A stretch of DNA of 64,000 nucleotides, taken from Pithys albifrons albifrons (Eukaryota; Chordata; Aves; Passeriformes; Thamnophilidae). Position 1 is the stretch's first letter. Each line of letters opens with the position of its first letter. This document shows positions 37,931-50,187 of the stretch, piece after piece. The notes under the pieces are model-generated. The model was not told the DNA's origin. It ran no database searches and saw only the letters and a program-made list of their open reading frames with translations. The translations under genes were made by a program, and so were the position numbers. The DNA lies in the NCBI RefSeq assembly GCF_047495875.1, contig NC_092463.1:23301224-23365223 (forward strand), written 5' to 3'.

Positions 37931-40215
37931 CAGGAGGCTGGTCCTGGACAAATATGCTTCCTTGTATTTTTTCCTTGTGCAAATTTTTTTTGGTAAAAAG
38001 ACGAACATGTTGAGGAGCTGCCCCAAAAGCAGTTCAAGCACACAGATCTGTGATTATGTACTGTTTGTGGGATGGACTTAGTCTCTGGTTATATCAACAG
38101 CCCAGTTCCAGCAGGGGCTGTGGTACACTAGTACAGGGACCATACAGCCCCTCTCACATCCTGGCTTGAGTGCTGGGAGTAGTCTGGCTGCAGTGGCACT
38201 GAGCTGGATTCACAAGGATTTGCTGTGCTTGCTTTGTCACATAGAGTTTGGTTTTGTTTTGAATCAGACTGTTCATCACACATCTCTTCATTTGAATTCA
38301 GTGTACCCATTGTAGTGGCCTCTGGATCTTGAATAGGTCCTTGAGGTGCTGCTACTGTGACAATAATGCCAATAACGATAATAACTGCAAGGGGAGGATC
38401 ACAAGTGCAGCACCAAGTTCTTGCTTCTAGCCTTCAGATGGATCAATATTCTGACCTTCAAAATCAAGGCATATTTATCTACTGAATATATTCTTAATAC
38501 TCATTTGGAATTTTAATGTGGTTTTACACTGCCCCTCTGCCACTTCAGCAATTTGTTTGCGGTACCAGGATATCTGTGTGGCTTAGCAACTGGAGGCATT
38601 CAAAATAGCCTCTGTAAAAGGTTTCAGAAAGCTCCATGCTCTTTCTAAAATGGCTGTTCTGTAGAATACGTATTGTAGAAGGATAAATGGTGATAGGTGG
38701 TTTGAGATTTGTCTGTAGTGGCCTGAATGATTCATTGACAACAGGGGGGTGTGTGTGAGCGAGTGCAGAGAAAGCTGTGCAGCTCAGCCTGCCTGTGAGC
38801 CTGCCATCGACCAAGGAGCGATACTGTGCTGTCTCCCTGTGCCCAAACCCCATCTGTGAAAGCCCCAGAGCATGGCTCTTAGAGCCTGCTTTATCCTTCC
38901 TGGCCCAGGTGTCAGCCAGGCTGGTGGGTGTCACATAAACAGGACCCCGTCAGGGATCCATCTCAAGCAGCTGGCCTAAGCCTTAGCTTGTTGTGATGGC
39001 ATTTCATGATCTGTTGTGTCCCATGGGTGCCTGATCTGCAGAGGATGCTGGTCTGTCTCCTCTGTCTGCTACTTCAGTGCAAGCAGTTTCAGAGGGGGAG
39101 ACAAAATGGCTGTTGTGGGTGTTTGTATATATCCCTATTTATACATGGCATTTTAGGCATAGATAGTGTACAGTGCCATGCAACCTGTACATGCATAACT
39201 GGAGCCTGCTTTCAGCTTCAGTGCACACAGCCTTTCCTTACAACAGTGCTGGTCCCCAGCTCTGGCCAGAGTGCAGTGCATTCTAGTGAGGAGTGAGATT
39301 TCACAGCCAACCCCCCTGAGGTGGCCCTATTCTCCAGCCTCCTGTTGTTGCACAATAAGGGATGGGGTGTCTAACCAAGACTGCAGCTCTCATGTTGCTG
39401 GCAGGGAGTGGAAACGGCAGCAGAATGATTTCTAATGAAATGTACCCCATGACCTCTTCTGTCCAAGGCAGGAAGCCATTCCCCAGGGTCCTCCTGCCAT
39501 CCACACGTTTCTGGGCTAGCAGGGAAGCTCTTTGTGGCAGGATTGTGACCCCCAAAGTGGGTGGATTTTCCATGTTGCATACAGAGCGTGCTTCCTCCTT
39601 TTAGAGGACGCAAAATGTGTGCCAGGAGCTGGGTCTGCAGCATTCCCAGAAATATGGTATACATGGCTGCATGTGTGATAGTGGGGTTGGGGGCAAGGGG
39701 ATGGGAATAGAGCAGAAGATAGAGAAGAACACCCTTTCCGCCATGCAAATTCTGTCCTTCCTCTTCCCTCCTCCCTCCCTGTCCTTCCCTTATATTTTTG
39801 TATCTCCACATCTGTGTGGAATTTCAGACACTGGAGGCTCCCAGGAGACCGCATTATTTTTGTGTTAAGGATGCTTATTGAATTTGACAAATGATGATTT
39901 ATGACAGGACAACCCATATGGGGCACAGTGAGCAGTCTCAGTGCCTCGTCACGGACTGGAATTCTGTTTCATTCTCATCTCAGCTCCTCTTTTGCCTCTC
40001 ATTGGAGCTTAGAGCAGATCAGACTCGACAGATATTGGGAACATATTGGTTAGCCAAGAGAAAGTGTGAGAGAGACCATGACAGAAACAGAGCAGACTGA
40101 GGAGCTGATCTCCCAGGGTTTCTCCCTTTAACCCATGACCACACCTCCAAGACCTTGAAGGACACTCAATAAATAAACTAACTGCTCTGGTAGCCAGGGT
40201 TTGATTCCAACTGCA
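37931..40215. other. Unique non-coding DNA
   Basis: No gene is recognised. Minus-strand frames of 129-146 codons (38545-38934, 39371-39811) lack recognisable content. A polypyrimidine patch lies at 39757-39790. Confidence 0.5.
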
Positions 40216-40274
40216 CTAAATTTTCTGCATTTCATACCAGTCTAAATTTTCTGCATGTCATAACAGTCTAAATT
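40216..40274. repeat. 26-bp tandem repeat, about 2.3 copies
   Basis: CTAAATTTTCTGCATTTCAT... at 40216-40241 is repeated at 40242-40267 with two substitutions, and a third copy starts at 40268. Confidence 0.88.
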
Positions 40275-40379
40275 CAGTCTTTAGGCCACATTTTCTGTGC
40301 CTGGATCTTCTGGATGCAGCTCACTCAGATCTGTGACAGTCCCTCCTTGCTACTGTCTGCTTTGGACATTCAAGTTCCA

Positions 40380-41100
40380 CTATGCATCTTTGACTTCCAG
40401 CAGCCTCTCTGTTGTGGTCCTGGAAGCCCACACATAGCTCTGCCTCTGCACTTCAGTCTTTGCTGCAGATGCATAAGAAGTTGAGCCAGACCAGGTCTGG
40501 CAGGACTCAGAAACTGAGGCTTCGTGCTGCACTGTGTGACTGTGGGCTTGCTGCCTCCAGAACTGGTTCAGATCTTTGAGCAGCTTTGCCACTTCTACAA
40601 AATGTAGAGCCCAACCTAATAAACCTGGCCCAGGCAGAACCAGTGGGGCTGTTTCACAACCCTGCTGCTGGAGATGTGAGGGCTGGGAAGGAACTACTGT
40701 GCAAAGACACATGAGAGATTTCACACAAATCCTGCTGGATTCAGCAGAGCCTGTTAAACCTGGCTTAGTACCAGCCTGGCCAGATCTGGCCTCCTTTAGA
40801 GCCAAGCAGGTGTCTTTCCACTGTGCTCTGAGCATGGTGAAGCTCACTTAGTGCAAGCACTATATAGATGCAGAAAGGCAGCTCATGCCTGGCATTGTGC
40901 CCAAACTAATAAACCCTCCCAAACCCAGATTGCTGGGAGGCACAATGTGGAGACACTTGAGTGGTCCTGTTGGGAAGCAGCCCAGGTCCAGCAGGGTTGA
41001 TGCTGAGCCAAAGCTAAAAATCCCTGCTGGACTCAGACTGAGCTTATGCAGAATGACTGGGTGTCCCTGCATTGCCTTTCCAGCACATCCTGTGGGCCCC
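40380..41100. repeat. Unclassified internally repetitive segment
   Basis: The phrase GCCCAA(C/A)CTAATAAACC occurs at 40610 and again at 40901, and TCC(C)TGCTGGA(T/C)TCAG occurs at 40730 and about 41019, in the same order and about 290 bp apart. This suggests a decayed tandem duplication. A 155-codon minus-strand frame (40380-40847) is open over the first copy and a shorter one (40860-41102) over the second. I do not recognise the peptide or a repeat family. It may be an old transposon or satellite not known to me. Confidence 0.35.
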
Positions 41101-44100
41101 ACGTTAACGGGGCTTTCCGCTGTCTGAGGTATATCCCAGCCCCCTTATCTTGGGTCATGGAAACTTGACAGTAATGTCTCGAGCAGACATGGTGCATATA
41201 CCAATCCTCTCGGTGACGGCAGTCTGTGAGAGGCAGGAGGGTGGGAAGATCTGGAGGGAGACACTCCTCTGCTGGCACTGTGGTGAGGGGGAGGCTGGGC
41301 AGCACATGGCTGCTCCAGATGGGAGCCATTAACCAGGAATGCCTGTGATGTGGTCTGGAGCAGTGTAAACAAGAGCTCTGAATTATCCAGCACCTTGTAA
41401 CCAGGGTTGGAAAGGATCCCCTGCCATTCTCTCCTTCCCTCCCTCTTCTCCTATCTCCCTCCTTCCTTTCACCTCCTCTCCCTTGATTCCCCATATTGCT
41501 TTGACAGTTCTTTGTTTCCATGTGTGGTTAAGTAAGGCTGTGCCTTCTTTAGTCCTTCTGCTTTTAACCCATGAAGGGGGAAGGCTAGAGCTGGAGAGGG
41601 GCCAAGGTCTCATGAACCACCTCTGAGCTAAGTCAGCCCTCCGGTGAGGGAACACAGCTCACTGGCTTGCTGCGCACATCCACCACCCCGGACACTCCAG
41701 CAGCTACACCCTCCCAGTTACCCTCCCAGCTCCCAAGGCTGACTCCTGAGAAAGGGGAACACCATCAGCTTGTTGAAGGTCTAAACTAACTTAATATTCT
41801 GTCACAGAGCCTAAACCAGTTTACAACAGAACTAGTGAAGTATCCTGTCTTCTTCAGGTTCCAGAATAGTGTCTTTCAAGTCATCTAAATACAAAGATCA
41901 GCAGAAAGGGTTGAGGAGAGAGTGGCTGGGCAGAAATGTCCTTTACCTGACAGATTCTGGTGGAATGGCTAAACTGGCCATACTGGATGCTGCTCCCTAT
42001 TAACTGCTTCCTCTCCAGACAGCAAAATCAAAACAGATTTATGTTTATACATTTCAACAATCCCAACTAGAAGCTCTGGAAACTAGAAATGCTAGGATCT
42101 CTTCACTCACTATCGAAACATAGCCATTTCTGGCGAGGAAGAAGGAAGTTATTTAACAGAGCATAGCAATGCTATGCAACATTTCAAATAGCAGGATGCT
42201 ACATCCAACCCTCTATGGTATGGAAAATTTAGGAAGCTAAATTGAATTGGTCAAATTGGAATACAAATTAACACCCTGTATTATTTCAGAGCCAGGAAAG
42301 GAAATTAAATTTTGAAAACCAGATAAGTCTTTTGGCTATACCCCGTGCCCAAATTAGTGCTGGTTTGTAGGGTCACTCCTCACTACCTGCTGAAGTTTCC
42401 ATACTCCTTCCTGTAGCATGTATTTACCTTGGACTTGTCTGAGATGATGTCACCTCTGCATCTGAGCCCCAGTGGGAATAGTCTCCTGAGTTAGATGGCT
42501 TCAGAGCAAAGGTCACAAGTGCCTGCATTTCTAATTCTGCAGTGGCAAACTAGTGATTTGTTGCATTTTAGCCAGCCAAATGCAGAGTATCTCCATGAGG
42601 GGATGATCTCCAGTTCTTCTGAATAAAGAGACTTTCCCAGTCTCTGCTCTTGGGGTGGATGTCATCTCTCCAGGAGAAAGAATGGGGCATGGAAGACCCC
42701 CTGCAGCGACACATGTCCCAGGAAGCTACTCAGCTTGGTGGCAAAATGGCTTTTGACGGAATCTAATATGGGTGGCAGTACCTCAGAAAGCAGATGTCAG
42801 GAGGAATAAGCCCTGGCCAGCTAGACTGTTGCATGATTTAGACAGCAGCCTAATGTCTGTTCCTTACCACCTCCAGGAGGGTGTCTCTGCTAATAGTGCT
42901 TCTTCCTATCAGCAGCTGTTCTCAGTTTCTTGAACAGTAATGAAGCAAAACTGGTTTGTGGAGAAAAATGTAGATGAGAATGGGCAGAACTCCAGACCTG
43001 TCCCAGTGTTCTTGTGAGCACACCCAGGAGGTCTCATCTACTTCTATGCCATGGGGCAACCCCCAACTCAATTGTTCAAGCAATCCCATGGTCTAATCTT
43101 TATTAGTGGGGTTACTCTATGCATTTTGTGGATCCCTGTCCTACTGCCCATTTTGGAGCCAAACAGTCAGAGTAATGTTGTTAGAATTGAAGTGATCGAA
43201 GTGATTTCTGTGAGTTCAGTTATGATATACTAATTTACACCAGGCATGAAAGTGGTCCATTTCTTAGATCTGGGCTGTAAAATGGTCTGGACCACTAGCA
43301 GTATCTGCCTGGGAAAGGACTAGCAATCTGATATGGTAAATACATTATTTACTTAAAAGAGGTGGAAGCTTTCATGGTTTAGAGATCACATCCCTGGTTC
43401 AAAGAAATTTCTTTCCCTATATAATGCAGCATGCTCATGACTAGATGGATTGCCTGCTATTCTCACTGTCCACTGAGGCTTCATCAAGTGGACACTGTTA
43501 AGACTGGCCTTTGTAACAGGGATTCCCAGCTCATTTGATAACCCTGTGGTCATGTTTTCAGAGATTTTAAGGACAGAACAGATCATCTTCTCTGGTTTTT
43601 TACATAATGCAAGCCCTGATTTTAATTCAGCTGGGGCACACACTATTCGTTTTCACTTTCAAACATAATAAGGATAAAGTATGTCTTTGCACAGTCCTTG
43701 TATTTAGAGCTGAAGAAGTCTTAATTGGTCTCATTTCATGTGTCTCCTGGGGACCAACAGAGGATCATTTCCTTTACTAAGAGCAGATATAAGTTCTACA
43801 TGATTCAAAAGATGGAGTTTTCACTGCTTTCCTGGGAAAAAAAATCTTCTTCTGCAAAAATATCTTGCTTAGTTTCTCCACTGTTCCTAGTGTTATCTCT
43901 ATAAATACAATAATTCAAATCTCTGAAAATGTTTTCATCTCAAAAGAGTCTACCAGCTTTCTTTGTGCACTGCCTCTCTGGGGTTTGTACAGCTTTTACC
44001 TGATTCCAAATTCACCTTAGCATCACTTCAACTTTTTTTTCAGGTGTAAAATCCCCAGATCCTTGAATCCCCACCAATTCTCCATTTTCTTGGCCACCTC

Positions 44101-44247
44101 GAAGAAGAGCTGCCTGTCAGCCAAGCTCGAGCCCTCTGCTGCAGAGCACAGCCCGCAGTGAGGAGCTGGATGAAGTACCAGACCTTGGGCATCTCTGCAG
44201 CCAGGAAGCTGCTGCCACCCACTGCATACATCAGTGCCAGAGATACC
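41101..44247. other. Unique non-coding DNA
   Basis: No gene is recognised. A polypyrimidine tract (41417-41484) explains the 162-codon low-complexity minus-strand frame at 41033-41521. The remainder has only short frames. Confidence 0.5.
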
Positions 44248-44255
44248 GTCTCCAT
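44040..44255 (-). other. 71-codon ATG frame with X-box at start, unrecognised
   Basis: A minus-strand frame begins at GCCATGG (perfect Kozak context; ATG at 44255-44253) and runs 71 codons. Its first 40 residues are mostly hydrophobic and could form a signal or membrane segment (including SLALMYAVGG and VWYFIQLLTAG); the end is Ser/Arg/Trp rich. A second minus-strand frame over the same DNA reads ADRQLFFEVAKKMENW and also looks exon-like. I do not recognise either, and no splice sites are convincing on the minus strand. It may be a small lineage-specific gene, a decayed exon or chance. Confidence 0.2.
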
Positions 44256-44261
44256 GGCAAC
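44248..44261. promoter_or_regulatory. X-box-like motif overlapping a start codon
   Basis: GTCTCCATGGCAAC differs from the ideal RFX palindrome at two positions, both in one half. The central CCATGG supplies the minus-strand ATG of the 71-codon frame, so the match could come from a Kozak sequence instead of RFX binding. Confidence 0.4.
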
Positions 44262-47200
44262 AGGGAGCTTTTTGTTTTTCTGATGAACAGTTTCAAAGAA
44301 TAGAAAAAGCACATCTGGAGTTGCAATATCAGCTGCTCCCCACCCCCCTGCCTGCCAGAGTCGGCAAGGGACAATACCTCAGTTTTAGCAGACCTGGGCT
44401 GTACATCCCAGGAGACAGAATAAGAGTGAGTGAGGTGTGTAAGAGAGAGAAGTCTAGAAGGGTGTGTTATTGATTTAAGGATGGGTTTGATTTGGTTACC
44501 TTACTGTTGTTATATAGGAGCTTTCCCTAGGAATAGGTTAACCACACGAGCCTGCTGTGTGTTCTCTACCTGCTATGTGGTGCTGAACATTTGAGCAGGA
44601 CTAAATTTCATATCCCTCATTTTTAAAGACAGAGTTTGTAAGTGACCCTTGTTCAACTGTACTTTTCTTAGGGGGTAGAAAATGATTATCTATATTTTTT
44701 TTGGTCAGTGCTTTAAAAAGGTTCTTTGGAATTGTCCTTATCTTCATTTTCTATGTTTAGTGCTAGCAGCAAGTATTGCTGCTGTTGTCTGCTGCATGAG
44801 CAAGCCTCTTTTTACAGCCCTTAATGGCTTATGGGATATCAGACAGGAAAGCTGTTACTGCTATGGGACCATACATAGCCCATTCTGGACTGTACATGGT
44901 TTCTTTTACCTCTTTGACTTCTGTGGATCATCCTTCAGATAATTTTTTGCTCTGTTCTCAGAAGAGAGAGCCAATGATCCCATTTCTTCCACGCCCCACT
45001 GCAGCTTCTGATGCATACAGCAGTTCCAGCAGACAATTTAACAGAGGTGATGCTGGCTGGCTGTGTCCGGCACAGGAAGAGGCACAGGAATCAGGCTCCT
45101 TGCCATCAACCTCTAACTTCAGCAGGCGGGATGTGGGAAAAAGCAAAACCCAGCTCCAGCCAAATAAAGCTGGCCTGCAAAAGGCCTTCATTCCTGAGGA
45201 ATTTTTGAATTAAATACTGGCTACAGCCAGCCAGATTCCACTGAAAATGACTATGTCAACTGGTTTTAAATAACAGTCTTTCATGTATATGTTTTTTATG
45301 TTGCTTCCCATTGTCTGTTGATTTCCCCATAGACACTGAGAAATTAAATCTTTTGCTCAACACTTTTTTATCCCTTCGTATTTGGCAAACAAGGATGTTT
45401 GAATCTGACTGGAAACAAGATGGCTGTGTATTCATGGCTCGCCCTCTGCTCCCCGAATGTCCGTTGGGAGGAGGTGACAGCTGCCTTTGTGCAGCTGACA
45501 AAATCAGTGCCTCCTTTGGGTTTTCTGAACGCCTACGACTCATTCCTGTAGCAGTCCCTGTTACTCTTCCTATTATTTTAGTAGTGTTGTGGGAGTCTTA
45601 TAGTCCTTATGGAACAAGCCAGTCCTGACTACACTGGGTTTCCTTTGTAAATAGGTAATTCATTTCTAAACCTTCTGCTGAGAATGCCAGCTCCAAAGAG
45701 CAACAGTAGTCACAGATCGCAGAATTATTTCTGTAACTTACCTGCCTCCAGTGTTGAGGCAGGAAATGAGACTTAGTCCTCCCTGGGGATACAATGCCCT
45801 TATTACACTGTATAAGAAGAAGTCTGATTTCTTTGGGAAAAAAAGTGGAACAACTAAAGCCACCTGAATCCCTCTGTCTGGAAGAAAGTCTGACAGAGAC
45901 TTGGAAAAGGCAGCTAACAGTATTCCTTGAAATTGCTGAAAGCAAACGGTAATGAGAAGCAGCTGGAAAGAATGAAATCTTCCACATGACTCTATTGCCA
46001 TCTGTATTGGCCCAGGTTGTTTGGCTCTGGCCTGAAAATAAAGACAGATACCTTACAAGCACCGTTGTGTTCCATACCATTGCTACAGTATGGAGGTATT
46101 GTTAAAGCCCCCCAGAGTGCCATGAGACAGCACACAAGGCTGCCTCCCCACAGGACAAGAATGTTGCTGTTGATGTTACTGATGTGCCACATGATGCTGT
46201 TATTCAAATGTTTGTGTAATACTGTAGGTCTTGAACATAATTGTCTTCCATCCATGTCTCTGCTTTGAAATACAACATTAGGTAAACATAACGTCATCTG
46301 GCTTTTGAATGGCAAGGATAAAATAATCTTCTACAGCTCAGCAATGTATGGAAAGATCTTCAGGGCAACTCTGAAGCCTCCTCTCAAACCTGGCCACTAT
46401 GGTTTCTGGCTTGGCCTGGACTCTTTTGCCTGGAGAAAGTGCCTCAGTCATGATCTGTCATTTGATCTGCTGATTCATTTCAGCATCTTCGATTTAAGCG
46501 AGCAGGTAAGGAAGAAGAGCAAGGGAGGGTTGACTGTGTGACCACTAGTATCAGAATCTGGCAGAAGTGGTCTTTTCTAATGGTTTCCAATCTCTGAACT
46601 TCTGGTATTTTTTCCAAAACTGTTTGATACCTAAGCTGCTCCCTGGGGTGTATAGTAAGGTCATTCATAACTACCAGACTCACCCCATTACCCCAGACAA
46701 GGGCACTGGGGTAGCCCCAGCTCTGGGCACTGCACACTTTCCTGGGGATGGGGACAGGCCTAGGATGGGCTGTCGTGTCAGTTCCCCCATGGGACGTTGG
46801 AGGCAGCATCCTCTGATGTCACTGATGAGGGACTGGTGGCCTTGAGGGGCCCTGGGCCATGGGCATGGTGGGGGGAAGCCCAAGGTGAGGATACTGGGGC
46901 CCTGGTTGTCAGGATTAAAACACTGTGAACTGTTTAAAAGACAGCATCAGAAACTTCATGCCCTTTTCTTGGTGTGGGGTCACCAAGTGGCTGAGGCTGG
47001 ATGTGGACTCCCTCAGCATGCTCCTGCTCTTCCTTTAGCCTGAATGAGCTTGGTCTGAGTTAGTTAACTATACTTAAGCATTTTATGACCTAGTTTGTGT
47101 GACTTCATTGTCAATCCAAAAGGAATCTGGCTTCTTTAAAGTGAATTCCTTTTGTAAATAAAATGTGCTCCTGGCACCCTTGTAGTAGAGAGAGCCTCTC

Positions 47201-49835
47201 TAACACCAAGTAGTTATTACAGAGATGCCCATACAGAGGTGCTCAAAATTAGGAGAGCTGATTTGGGTCAGGAGATAAAGGTAGCTATGTCTGGTGCATA
47301 CATTTAAAAGAGAGGCTAAGGAACCCAGTGAAAGCACTGCATTAACATGACTGCTTTATTTTGGGTAATGGGGTTTGCTTGAGCTTGTCTTAACTGGACA
47401 TATGATGGACACTCCACAGAGGATTCAGTTTATATTTCTGGCTGTGAACATCCCTTGGGTGGTTTGAAGTGCTTCTGACAAAGAAGAAATATTCCCTACT
47501 GAGTCACCCCTTTCTCTTCCATGGTGCCACAGCTCTGGCCCTGTGAGGGGAAACTGGGAACTGACAGCGATTTTGTAGCAGCAGCACCCCAATGAATCAC
47601 TGCTGTGGCAACAGCCAGAAATTCTGCATATGACATTTGCAGAGCTTCCAAAGATGTATCTTGACTATGTTCAGCCCAGGCCATGCACGTATCTGTGAGG
47701 TTTCCACTGTCTTCTGCCCAAGGTGCCATGCGTGGGAAGTTGTTCAGACTCCTCCTTTGACTAGAGAAGGCCTAGCCAGTTGCAAACTAAGAATAGCCAA
47801 AACATAACTGTCAGCATTGAAATATATATCTACACATAAAAACCCTAACTGCTAGTAAAAGAATGTAAAAAATAGAGCGTATCAGTAAAATATTTTGGCA
47901 TTTCATTGGTATAAATACCCAGACTCCCTAAGCACTTTCAGTGCATAATCCAGATTTACTGCCTTTTCGTGATGGCTGAAGAGGTAGATTCTTTAAAGCT
48001 TGACATGACTGACCATAAGCATGAATTGTACAAATCCAGAGTTACAATTTTATGGCCTGTGTGAACACTTTTCACCATGTGTTTTAGAGATTTATTGAGG
48101 TTCTCAATGTTTGAAGTGTTTTTGTGAAGAAAATTAGAATGTCAGTTAAAAATGTGAAAATGACCAATAAATTCTCTTTGGGTTTTGGAGGTCAAAGGAA
48201 AAAATCTGTTGGTTTGCATCTCAAATAAAAGTCCCCTCTCAAAGGAAAATAGTTTTTCCCCTCATTTTCTTTCCTATCTTTATAGTTGATCCCACTTGAT
48301 GAAGGTTACCAGGCCAAGAACTTTAAATATGGAGGATGAAAAATATCTAAGCTTCATATGGCCAGGAAAATGCAAGCAATGACAGGACAAGCTTCCCTCC
48401 CCTGTGTGCTGTTCCTCAGCCAACATGTTGGTGTTTTCATTCTTGCAGTTCTCAGCTTCCCGGACTCCTGCATAAAGTTAGCTAGGAATTGGATGGACAC
48501 CTTCTACCTCATTTCTAGAGAGCGGATAACAGTTGTCACCTTTCAGTACCAAGACCTGAACTAGTGACTTACACAGAAACCACATCTGTATCGTTCTAGT
48601 GCAAGGAACCGTATTTCAGACTTGACTCAGCTTGTCACCTCCTACCCTCATAGCCTCAGATTCCTGCTGAGACTGACTGCAGAACGATGAAAATAGCAAG
48701 ACAAAGCATTTCATGTTATATTTCTGATCTGTAAAGAAAACAAAGAATGAGAAATGTCAGGAGTAAAGCCAGCCTTAGGAGATGGCCTTTTCCCAGACAA
48801 AAGAGATTTGAAAGCATAACCACCTTTATTTTAATGCCTTTCTGAATAAAACCTCTGAATTTCTTGATGCATGGGCCACCACTAATGTGATCAAATCACA
48901 CTTAGACTGTCTGTGGGTTTTTAAAGCACCTATCACTGCCTCAGCTAGGTGACAGATTACAAAAATTAGAAGAGACATTGCTGCAGTTCCATTTATACCA
49001 TATTCTCTGTTCCCCCTAAGGCATTTTAAGATGGATTCTCTGCTCTCTGCTAAATTTGCTGTGCCCTGGTTATGGAGCATAGAGAGAACTCGAACAGGCA
49101 GGAGATTCCCACAGGAAAATTCTGTCAATATGAGAGGTCTGTGCCAGTTGTATAGCTGTCTCTTCTCTGTTGGCTGTCCCTCTACTCTCAGCAGGAACAG
49201 GATGAAACAAAGTGCTGTATTACAACAGATCTTTCTCTGGTATAAGGTGCTTTATCTTGTTTGCACTGGTGGTGTAAACTGGAGTATATGATTTATTGTT
49301 ACATCTTCCAGTGGATAAGACAACTAAGGTTTGGACATCTGCCTCTCCAGCATGCCTTAGTCAAGGGTCAAGGTCTCTCCTAGTCTGTTTTGCAGGAAAG
49401 CCACAGGGAAAGATACCCACTGCCTGTTTGGCAAATGACTTCATAGAGGATTACTGCATGAAGGAGCACCATGTATTGGTTTCAGCCTGAGCTCAGGCTG
49501 AGCTGTTACTCCACTGAAGAACATGACAAGATGTTCTCATGGATGAAAGTTTTCTGGCTCATGAGATTTTTTGCCTCTGAGGATGTCAAAACAAAAATTA
49601 AGGGCTTCCCAACCTCAACCTGCCCCCAGGATAACAAATCATTATTTCTTTTTTTCTTGTCTTTTGCCTAGGTTTTCACACAAACTAAGCACAGACTCTT
49701 TTTACTGCCTGTTGTTGATAATCTCCTCCTGCCCCCACAAACATCTCTAAACCAAGTGAGCCAGCTTTGGAGACGGGCTAGTTTAAGGTTCCAGTTTTAC
49801 CTGGATTCGTAATCTGCCTGCTACACGTAATAAAA
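44262..49835. other. Unique non-coding DNA
   Basis: No gene is recognised. 44824-45213 (plus) is a 129-codon ATG frame and 45311-45628 is a 105-codon frame with one hydrophobic stretch near its end; neither resembles a known protein. A strong splice-acceptor-like sequence ends at 49671, followed by an 84-bp open stretch to a GTGAGC at 49756. Confidence 0.5.
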
Positions 49836-50184
49836 TCATCATGGAATCATAGAATGGTTTGGGTTGGAAGGGGCATTAATGGTCCTCTAGTTCCAATCCC
49901 CCAGCCATGGGCAGTGACACCTTTCACTAGACCAGATTGCTTGAAGCCCCATCCAACCTGGCCTTGAACATTTCCAGGGATAGGGCATCCACAGCTCCTC
50001 TAGGCAACCTGTGCCAACACCTCACCACTCTCACCATAAAAAGTTTCTTCCTTATTGCAAATCTAAGCCTACCTTCTTTCACTTTATAACTGTTGCTCCT
50101 TGTCCTGTCTCTACATGACTTTATAAAAAGTCCCTTTCCATTCTTCTTGGAGGCCTCCTTCAGGTACTGGAAGGCTGTGATAAA
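49836..50184 (-). mobile_element. CR1 LINE, 5'-truncated 3' end
   Basis: The plus strand starts with ATCATGGAATCATAGAATGG, the reverse complement of the CR1 3' terminal octamer repeats, followed by 'ttgggttggaaggggcatta', 'ccatgggcagtgacacctttcactagaccagattgc', and 'ccatccaacctggccttgaac', all standard CR1 3' UTR/ORF2 end sequence. The element ends abruptly near 50184, as usual for CR1, which lacks poly-A and is nearly always 5'-truncated. Divergence is moderate. The insertion lies in minus orientation in otherwise unique DNA. Confidence 0.95.
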
Positions 50185-50187
50185 CAA
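49927..50187 (-). pseudogene. C-terminal remnant of CR1 ORF2 (reverse transcriptase protein)
   Basis: This 86-codon frame inside the CR1 insertion is still open and encodes the C-terminal tail of the CR1 polyprotein, recognisable from AFQYLKEASKKNGKGLF, RDRTRSNSYKVKEGRLRF and KARLDGASSNLV. The endonuclease and reverse-transcriptase domains lie upstream in a full element (about 4.5 kb) and are absent here. The first codons may come from flanking DNA. It cannot mobilise itself and is not a host gene. The intact frame over 86 codons suggests a moderately young copy. Confidence 0.88.

Noticed and set aside
41033..41521. 162-codon minus-strand frame
   Set aside because: It depends on the pyrimidine tract at 41417-41484, whose complement reads as a Gly/Glu/Arg run.
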